Assembly (NCBI GenBank): GCA_034770075.1
Contig: JAVJAP010000112.1
Span: 434,001 to 498,000 of the forward strand
Direction of reading: 5' to 3'
Source of the DNA: Aralia elata
Lineage: Eukaryota; Streptophyta; Magnoliopsida; Apiales; Araliaceae
DNA length: 64,000 nucleotides
Shown: one piece after another, positions 55,973 to 64,000 of the stretch
Numbering within the stretch: position 1 is the stretch's first letter
Layout of the letters: each line of letters starts with the position of its first letter
The notes under the pieces: generated by a model
Told to the model about the DNA's origin: nothing
The model's database searches: none
Seen by the model: the letters and a program-made list of their open reading frames with translations, nothing else
Made by a program: the position numbers and the translations under genes

Positions 55973-58900
55973 ATGGCATCAGGACGAAGAACCCAAGCCC
56001 GAACTGAGACCACCGAGCCAAATCCCACACAACAATTAGTAAATATCCTCTTAGAAACCTTACAAAATCGTCCACCACCTCAACCCACCCCAGTTAATCC
56101 ACAGGGTACAATATTCAATGACTTTAAACTTGTTGGACCACCGGAATTTAAGGGAGCTGCGGAACCAATTGAGGCGCAAACATGGGTTACCGAGATAGAA
56201 AAGTTTTTCAGGGTAACTAATGTTGGCGAAGATCAAAAGACGATCTTTGCCACATTTTTCCTCAAGGGTGAGGCAAATCATTGGTAGGAAAATACAAAAA
56301 TTCGTGCAGGTGAGGATATAATTCCTTGGACCAGGTTTAAGGAATTATTCTTCGAAAATTATTTTCCCCAATCAATGAAGGATCGTATGGAGGTACGATT
56401 CTTAGAATTGAAACAAGGAGAACTTACCGTATCCCAGTATATGGCCAAGTTCAATGAATTAGCCAGGTTTGCCTCACACCAGGTTGATACAGAGGCAAGA
56501 AAGACTAGGAGATACGAAGAGGGATTAAAACCCCAAATTCGTAGCAAATTGTCAGTATTTCAAGTGAGAACTTTTCCAGAAATTCTCGAGAAAGCTATTA
56601 TAGCTGAAAACGAGAATGAAGCTTTAATCAAATTTCATAAGGAAAAGAGAAGTTTGAGTGAGGGAGGAAAGTTGAAAGGAGAAGTTAGTACAGGGGGTAC
56701 TAATAATAACAAAAGGAAGTGGGATGCCACTGTTCCTACAAATTTTGTAAGGAAGGGTAACAATTACAATAATAATAACAATAATAGAAACCAGAACAAT
56801 AACAATAAGGTGGGTCGTTGTGCCATATGCGGAAAGAATCACCTAGGGTTATGTCGCCAGAAGTTGGTTACTTGTTACCATTGTGGGCAAGAGGGACATT
56901 ATTCCTCTTATTGTCCTAAAAAGAGTAATGATAATACTCGTCAGAGTAATCCGAATGTTACTTGCTATCTTTGTGGTGCAATGGGGCATGTGTCTAGGAA
57001 TTGCCCGAGGAATAGAAACCAATTTGGGGGAGGAAACCAAATCCCAAACAATAACCCCAAACCAACAGTAGCAGGAGCTGGAGGTCCAGGTCGTCCAACC
57101 GCAAGAACGTTTAATATGGCGACAAGGGATGTTGTTGCTGCACCAGACGTGGTAACAGGTATCATCCCTATCGACACTTTAAATGCATATGTGTTGTTCG
57201 ACTCTGGTGCTACTTGTTCATTTGTGTCTAATAGCTTTGCTAAGAAATTGTCAATACCATGCGAAGATTTAGACATACCTTTTAATGTGGAGATTGCAAA
57301 CAATGAAATCATTCCCGTCAAAACCATATATAAGAATTGTGCCGTAGAGATTAAGGGACACAAGTTTCTTGTGAACCTCATTCCCATACAACTAGGGGAA
57401 TTTGATATAATCTTAGGTATGGACTGGCTGGGCAATTATAATGCAATAATTGACTGCCAGCAGAAGCGGGTGAATTTAGTGACTTCTTCAGAGTCAAAAG
57501 TAGTGTTCAAAGGTGGTTGTTCACCTAAACGATCTCACTATCTGACAGTAATGCAGGCAGAGAGATTGCTTAGGAAGGGTTGCACAGGTTATTTGGCATA
57601 TATAGTAGATACTCGAAAAGAAGGAGTAAAGCTAGAACAAATACTTGTAGTTAGAGAATTTCCGGATGTGCTTCCAGATGACTTACCTGGTTTACCTCCG
57701 GACAGGGAGATCGAATTTGTTATTGATCTTGCACCGGGTACGGCACCAGTTTCCAAGGCACCGTACAGAATGGCACCTGTAGAGTTGAAGGAGTTACTTG
57801 TGCAGCTACAAGAACTCTTAGACAAAAAGTACATACAACCAAGTGTTTCACCTTGGGGAGCACCGGTGTTGTTTGTAAAGAAGAAGGATGGAACATTAAG
57901 GTTGTGTATTGATTATAGAGAATTAAATAAGTTAACAATAAAGAACAAATATCCTTTACCACGAATTGATGATCTGTTTGACCAGTTGAAAGGGGCCGAA
58001 TACTTTTCAAAGATCGACCTACGATCGGGTTATCATCAATTAAAGGTAAGAAGAGAAGATGTGCCGAAGACAGCGTTTAGGACACGCTACGGACATTATG
58101 AGTTTCTTGTGATGTCTTTTGGATTAACAAATGCGCCGGCAGCATTCATGGACTTGATGAACCGAGTGTTTAAACCATGCTTGGACAAATTTGTCGTAGT
58201 GTTCATCGATGATATTTTAGTATACTCGAGAACAAAAGAGGAGCATGCTGAACACTTGAGAAGTATATTGGAGATATTACGCAAGGAACAACTTTATGCA
58301 AAGTTTTCCAAATGTGAATTCTGGTTGGAACGAGTCCAATTCTTAGGTCATGTAATTGACAAGAATGGAATAGCGGTAGATCCAGCCAAAATAGAAGCGG
58401 TTGTAAATTGGGAACAACCAACAACTCCAACAGAAGTAAGAAGTTTTCTCGGTTTAGCAGGGTATTATCGGCGTTTTATACAAGATTTTTCAAAAATAGC
58501 AACCCCACTAACCAATTTGACTCGAAAGACGGTGAAGTACGTCTGGACAGACAAATGTGAAGAAAGCTTCCAAGAGTTGAAGAAAAGGTTAAGCATGGCA
58601 CCAATATTATCTTTACCAGATGATACAGGAGGCCTCGTTGTTTATAGTGACGCATCACACAAAGGGTTAGGGTGTGTGTTAATGCAACACGGAAAGGTGA
58701 TTGCATATGCATCAAGACAACTCAAAGATTATGAGAAGAGGTATCCTACGCATGATCTTGAGTTAGCCGCCGTAGTATTCGCCTTGAAAATTTGGAGGCA
58801 TTACTTGTACGGGGAGAAGTGTGAGATATACACAGATCACAAGAGTCTGAAATATATTTTCACACAGAAGGAGTTAAATATGAGGCAAACGAGATGGTTA

Positions 58901-59476
58901 GAGTTGATAAAAGATTTTGATTGTGAGATCTTATATCATCCAAGGAAAGCCAACGTCGTAGCAGACGCATTAAGTAGGAAGAACCAGGAGAAATTGAATG
59001 TGATGACTAATAACGAGGTACTGATAAAAGAGTTTGACAAACTTGAGATTGAGGTGAGAGTTCCAGTTAACTCTACCCAGAAGTTATTTGTCATCGAGAG
59101 TAATTCGACTTTATTGGACAAAGTCAAAGAATTACAGGAGACTGATGCAGAATGTCAGAAGTATAAGGCAGAAATGACTCATAAAAAGAATGTTAAGTTT
59201 AGAGTGGATAAGGATGGAGTACTAAGATACGAAAATAGAATTTGGGTACCTTCAGTACAAGAGTTAAAAGACGAAATACTGAATGAAGCCCATAATTCTA
59301 AATTCGTTGTACATCCAGGGAGTACAAAAATGTATAAAGACCTGAGCCAACATTTTTGGTGGTCTAACATGAAGAGAGAAATAGCGGAGTGGGTAAGTAA
59401 ATGTTTAACATGTCAAAGGGTTAAAGCTGAACATCAGAAACCAAGTGGATTATTACAACCCTTAGAAAATTCCTGA
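55973..59476 (+). pseudogene. Tekay copy 2: gag to start of integrase
   Basis: Gag-Pol frame from MASGRRTQART at 55973, broken by TAG at 56285-56287 (the same codon as copy 1) and then open for 1,063 codons. It has three zinc knuckles, the protease FDSGATCSFV, a complete RT (LRLCIDYRELNKL, YFSKIDLRSGYHQ, VVFIDDILVYS), RNase H (YSDASHKGLGC, ELAAVVFALK, YTDHKSLKYIF, VVADALSRK), and the integrase zinc-binding part (AHNSKFVVHPGS, CLTCQRVKAEHQ). An extra A near 59,466 ends the frame at 59476. This copy has RT and RNase H intact where copy 1 is broken. Confidence 0.92.
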
Positions 59477-60544
59477 GTGGAAATGGGAGCATATTACCAT
59501 AGATTTCGTAGTTGGCCTTCCAACCACACAAAAGGGTCACAATGCCATTTGGGTAATTGTAGATCGTCTTACCAAATCAGCTCATTTCCTACCCATAAAA
59601 ATCAACTTCAGTCTAGACCAATTAGCCAGACTTTACGTCAATGAAATCATTTCTAGACATGGAGTCCCTGTTTCTATAGTATCAGATAGAGATCCACGAT
59701 TTACTTCAAATTTTTGGATAAGTCCTCCAGAAAAAATTTAGGAACTCAATTGAGACTAAGTACAGCATACCATACCACAAACTGACGGTCAGAGTGAGAG
59801 AACCATCAAGACATTGGAAGACATGTTGCGCTCTTGCATCATGGATTTCAAGGGAAGTTGGGAAGATCAATTACCTTTGGTAGAATTTGCATACAACAAT
59901 AGCTACCATGCCAGCATAGGGATGCCACCATTTGAAGCCCTATATGGAAGAAAATGTAGGACGCCTTTATGTTGGGACGAGGTTGGGGAACGGCAAATGC
60001 TAGGACCCGAAATAGTGCAACAAACCACGGAGGTAGTTCGAATTATACGGGGAAGATTACAAGTGGCACAAGATCGACAGAAGAAATATGCTGATCAACA
60101 CAGGAAATTACAAGATTTCGAAGTCGGTAGTCACGTATTCTTAAAAGTATCTCCGTGGAAGGGAAAAATACGTTTCGGCAAAGAAGGGCAAATTGAGTCC
60201 GAGATTTATTGGGCCATTTCAAATATTGAGGAGAATAGGTGAGGTAGCCTATGAGGTAGCCCTACCTCCTGAACTAGAACATATTCATAACGTGTTTCAT
60301 GTGTCCGTGTTACGACCGTACAAACCTGATTTATAAACACGTTATTGATTATGAGCCCATTCAAATCGAGAAGGATTTATCGTATGAAGAAATTCCTATT
60401 GAAATTGTGGATAGGAAAGAACAGCAATTGCGAAATAAAAAGATACCTTCGGTTAAGGTTATCTGGAGAAATCAGAATATCGAGGAAGCTACGTGGGAGC
60501 TCGAGAGTAAAATGCGAGATAACTACCCACATTTATTTTCATAG
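59477..60544 (+). pseudogene. Tekay copy 2: integrase core and chromodomain-like tail
   Basis: Integrase continues in shifting frames: extra bases near 59,466, 59,723-59,737, 59,770, 60,181 and 60,331 relative to copy 1, most in short homopolymers. DDE segments are present (IDFVVGLP, SDRDPRF, GQSERTIK) but not in one frame. A clean stretch is 59814-60242 (MLRSCIMDFKGSWEDQLPLV). The tail EIVDRKEQQLRNKKIPSVKV to NYPHLFS ends at 60544. Inactive as read. Single-base excess in homopolymers could partly be sequencing error. Confidence 0.88.
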
Positions 60545-60555
60545 ACTGCGCTGTA

Positions 60556-60591
60556 AATTTCGAGGACGAAATTCTTATTAGTGGGGGTGAA
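60556..60591 (+). promoter_or_regulatory. Pre-LTR hairpin and PPT, Tekay copy 2
   Basis: Identical to copy 1: 7-bp stem (60556-60562 with 60567-60573), loop AGGA, 18 nt to the LTR start. Confidence 0.8.
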
Positions 60592-63500
60592 TGTAATATT
60601 CCGAACCCTAATAAGATTTGTATATGTAAATTATGTGTTTAATAAATGAAATTTCTTGTTCTGACTTGGTATTATGTGATTGCGTATTTTATTAAACAAT
60701 TAGGTCAAATAAAAAATTTTCGCCAAGTAGTTGTGTCGTGCTTAATCGGACAAAATGATTTGTCGTGCTTCCGGCGAATTCACCGAGCAGCGTTTCGGTA
60801 AATTAGTTTTGTAAGCTGCTGTGTCGTACTTGGAATTGACGAAGTGCTTTGTCGTGCTTCAACATTAATATAATATTATATTAAATGATAAAATTTTAAA
60901 ATAAGTTAAATAAGGTTTAAAATGTTATGCGGAAATAAAAACCCTAATTTGAAAACCCTAATTGGTAATAATTGTCCGAATTGATCAATTAAAACCTTAA
61001 TTATTGTACAATAATCTTAATTGATGTAATTAAGATTTAAATGATGAATCATAATATTAATTATGAATTATTATGATTAATTTAAACCCTAAACGGAATA
61101 TTGAAAACCATAATTGTGGAATTGAAAACCCTAAACCGTAATTCGGAACCCTAAAACCCTAATTTGGTTCAATAACCCTAATTTATGAAATGTAAAACCT
61201 TAATTATGATATATTGACTTAATTAAGGTATTACTAACCATGATTAAACATCCTAATCATGATTAACAAAAATCTAGAATTAATTAGTAAGTAAATAAAT
61301 GAAAATTAAAATCCTAGCCAATGAAAATGAAGCTAGGAGTGTGCAAGCTTGTGCTTGACACACTCCAGCACAAGTAGGTTAATTAGGCCAGATCATAAGC
61401 ATCACAAGTTCCAAGCTTAGATATTTTTGGGAGCAAAGTTTGGAAATTAGTCTAGGAAACCCTAAATTCAAGTTGCTATAAGTAGAATGAGATGCTGAGC
61501 TTTAAACCTACGAAATTTCAAAGCTTATACACTCACATATTCAGCCTAAACAAACCCTAGCAATCACAAGCTCAGAATCAGAAGCCAGAAATCAAAATTT
61601 AAAGAAAAAGGTGCACAAAACCCTAATTTATGTTTGATCTTCAAGTCTGGAAAATTTTTGTGTTTTAGATGTTTAGGAATCCTTGTTAAGGTGTTAATAA
61701 GTGATCTGGGCGGTTAAAACATGTTTACATAACATCTAGGTATGAAAATCAAGCCAAAAACTCAAACTGTTCTTGGCAGTCAAGAACAGTCTGACAGGCC
61801 TTTTTGTCAGGCCTTTTGATCGTCTTAGATTAGTTGTTTGATCTGTTTTTATGCATCTATGTGTAGCCTGCCATGTTATCTTTAAAGCCCGACGTGTATC
61901 ATAGCAACCAAATAACTAGGATGAAAGATATAAGTGGTCAAAGTCCTTTGACCGCTCTGATTTTGCAAGTTTCTGGGTAACCCAGTAGAAGAAACCTTTG
62001 AAGAACTCTGACAAGGTTTGTCAGAAGTTCATGCTGCCTAAAAATGGCTTAGATGTAATATTTTGTGTAGTTTATTGGTTTAGAGTTGTTGTGTGCTATG
62101 TAAAATTTAATCTTGAACCATTAAAACACATAAACAAACAATCAATCAAACGGAATTAGCAGTCAAACCACGTTGACCGTTATGACTGGATGAGTTTCTG
62201 GGTTATCCAGAAACTCAAGAACAGTCATGAACGGGGTAGTTTGACCATAAATATTTAGCATGTTATGATATATTTTAAGATGGAATTTGTTATGTCGTTT
62301 GTACACTGCCATGTTGGCTATAACAACAAACAAAAATCAAGCACAAACATCAAACGAGCTAAGATTAATTTGAGGTCAAAAGTCACTGTTGGACATTGAC
62401 CAAGTGTTCTTCACGAAGAACACCTTTAGCGACAGTCTTCAATCCCAAACCCAGAAAACTAAATTTCTATGCAGACCGTTGCTAAAGCCCTTTAGCGACG
62501 GATTTTTAATAAAAATAAAATAAAAATTAATTAAATAAATTATAAAATATAAAATAAATATTAAATAATTATTAATAATTAATAAATAAATCCGAAAATT
62601 TATTTTTAAATTATAAAAATTTATTTTTAATATTTTTCTATATTTTGAAATATTATTTAATTTAATTAAATAATAATTAATAATTATGATAAATCATTTT
62701 ATAATTATTTTAATTATTTAAAAAATGGTATTAAATTATTAAATAATTATATTAATTATTTAAAAATGATATTAAGGTAAATAAAATTATTATATATAAT
62801 AATTAAATAAAATATTAAATATTTAAATATTATTACTGATAAATAAATCATTTAAATAATATATTAAGTATTTTAAAAATTATTTTAAATGATAATTAAA
62901 TCATTTTAAATATCAAATTAAGTTTTGAAAATTATTATAAATAATAAATAAATTATTTTAATGATATAATAAAATCTAGAGATATTATTAATGAATAAAA
63001 ATAAATCATTTAAATAATATTCTATCTTTCTAAAAATATTATAAATGATAAATAAATCATTTAAATAATATTTTAAATATCTAAAAATGTTCTAAATGAT
63101 AAATAAATCATTTAAATAACATATTAAATGTTTTTAAAATTATTATAAATGATAATTAAATCATTTAAAAATATTCCTAAGCTTGTAAAATTATTTAAAA
63201 TTACTTCCAAGCTTCTGAAAATTATTTAAAAATAATACCAAGCTTCTAAAAATGTTAGAAATAATAATTAAATTATTTTAGACTAATAATTAGACTTCCA
63301 CATGAAGTTTTATCAAACAATCTATGTGTTTAGCCATTAAGGATACGACCGAGATACCGAAATCAACGTCAAACCTTAATGAACCTTGTTTAGATTAGCG
63401 TGATACATGTTTATATACGTGCTAACGCTTATTATTGGTATACGTAGACTACGTGCGTTGACCGATTGTACTAAAATTATAGTGAGCTACGCTAAGGCAA

Positions 63501-64000
63501 GTGTCCTAACCTTTCTCAATTTATATTAAGCAAGTATTATACATCTTGCTATCAATTATTGTGAAGTTATTGCTTCTTGTTCAGCATAACTTAAGAAATG
63601 AATTATTATTCATATATTGCTTGTTCGAGCTTAAATTGTTGTGTCAAGCCAAATTGTTTGGTACGACATCTGATACTGAGAAATGGAACACCTTGATGTA
63701 AGGTGAACCCGAAATTTTCCCTTAAAATAAGGTGACGAAATTCCCTTAATATAAGGTGACGAACAGTTGATAATATATCAACATAAATTGGTAGGATGAT
63801 ATGCATACTCCTAGGATATTGGTGAGGCTGATCACCTACCAGATATCCAAAACTCAAATGGTTCTAAGTCATTAAAGACTGATAGAACTAAATGAAATAT
63901 ATGGTTCATGTACAGAACCCTCAGTATACATCATTGACATCTTTCAAATCAAACACATGCTGTTTACATATTTAAATGAACTTGCTGAGCATTTGTAGCT
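60592..64000 (+). repeat. Tekay LTR 3, cut by window end
   Basis: First 3,409 bp of the third LTR, with about 14 extra bases relative to LTR 1 up to this point. About 594 bp should remain beyond the window. Confidence 0.93.

Larger units (their letters stand above)
21962..64000 (+). mobile_element. Tandem Tekay-type chromovirus (LTR-int-LTR-int-LTR)
   Basis: Three LTRs and two internal regions in the same orientation share the middle LTR: 21962-25950, internal 25951-31535, LTR 31536-34873 plus 54361-55011, internal 55012-60591, LTR 60592 to past the window. The middle LTR, minus the nested element and one TSD copy, is 3,989 bp, exactly the length of the first. PBS for iMet tRNA, two CCHC knuckles, and an integrase ending in a chromodomain-like module point to the Tekay/Del clade. 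Such a tandem is expected from unequal recombination between LTRs. Confidence 0.9.

Overview
The window looks like repeat-dense, probably heterochromatic nuclear DNA of a flowering plant. Essentially everything recognisable is LTR retrotransposon. No host single-copy gene, rRNA or tRNA gene was recognised. The species cannot be named from this sequence. Lineage names below (Athila, Tat/Ogre, Tekay/Del) rest on protein motifs, primer-binding sites (PBS) and layout read by eye.

Layout. (1) 1-~5690 (+): 3' part of an Athila-type Ty3/gypsy element: end of integrase, an env-position ORF, then the start of the 3' LTR at 4263. (2) 6000-10531 (+): a gag-only gypsy-derived element with a truncated 5' LTR, PBS, a coiled-coil ORF, a broken gag, no pol, and a complete 3' LTR. 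(3) 10721-14960: a 22-bp minisatellite interrupted by a solo Tat LTR (10896-14898, TSD TCAGT), which is itself interrupted by a second solo LTR of the same family in opposite orientation (11419-13501, TSD AAAGG). (4) 14961-21961 (element axis on -): Tat element 'B', consisting of its 3' LTR, polypurine tract (PPT), a 70-bp tandem repeat, an intact three-exon plant-mobile-domain (PMD) gene on the opposite strand, and the start of a second antisense gene. It is cut by the next insertion. (5) 21962-64000 and beyond (+): a Tekay-type chromovirus in the tandem form LTR-internal-LTR-internal-LTR, with LTRs of about 3,989 bp. (6) 34874-54355 (-): a complete Tat element 'D' (19.5 kb, TSD GACAT) inserted in the middle LTR of (5).

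Nesting order is therefore D inside the Tekay tandem inside B. B and D are the same family. The rest of B (gag-pol and 5' LTR) should lie right of the window, beyond about position 64,594.

How the parts work together. Tat element D carries gag, protease, RT-RNase H, a second (archaeal-type) RNase H and integrase on the minus strand, with a putative 168-bp intron separating the gag-protease frame from RT. Downstream of integrase, on the opposite strand, it carries two host-like genes: a PMD protein with two phase-0 introns and a DUF7745-like coiled-coil protein. Each antisense gene lies antisense to the element's own genomic RNA. The most interesting structural signals are: a stem-variable, loop-constant hairpin 17-20 nt upstream of the 3' LTR in three different families; a predicted U5-leader stem that encloses the PBS of D; and the antisense PMD/DUF7745-like cassette kept with identical exon lengths in two copies. 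All coordinates were read by eye; no alignment, folding or database search was run.
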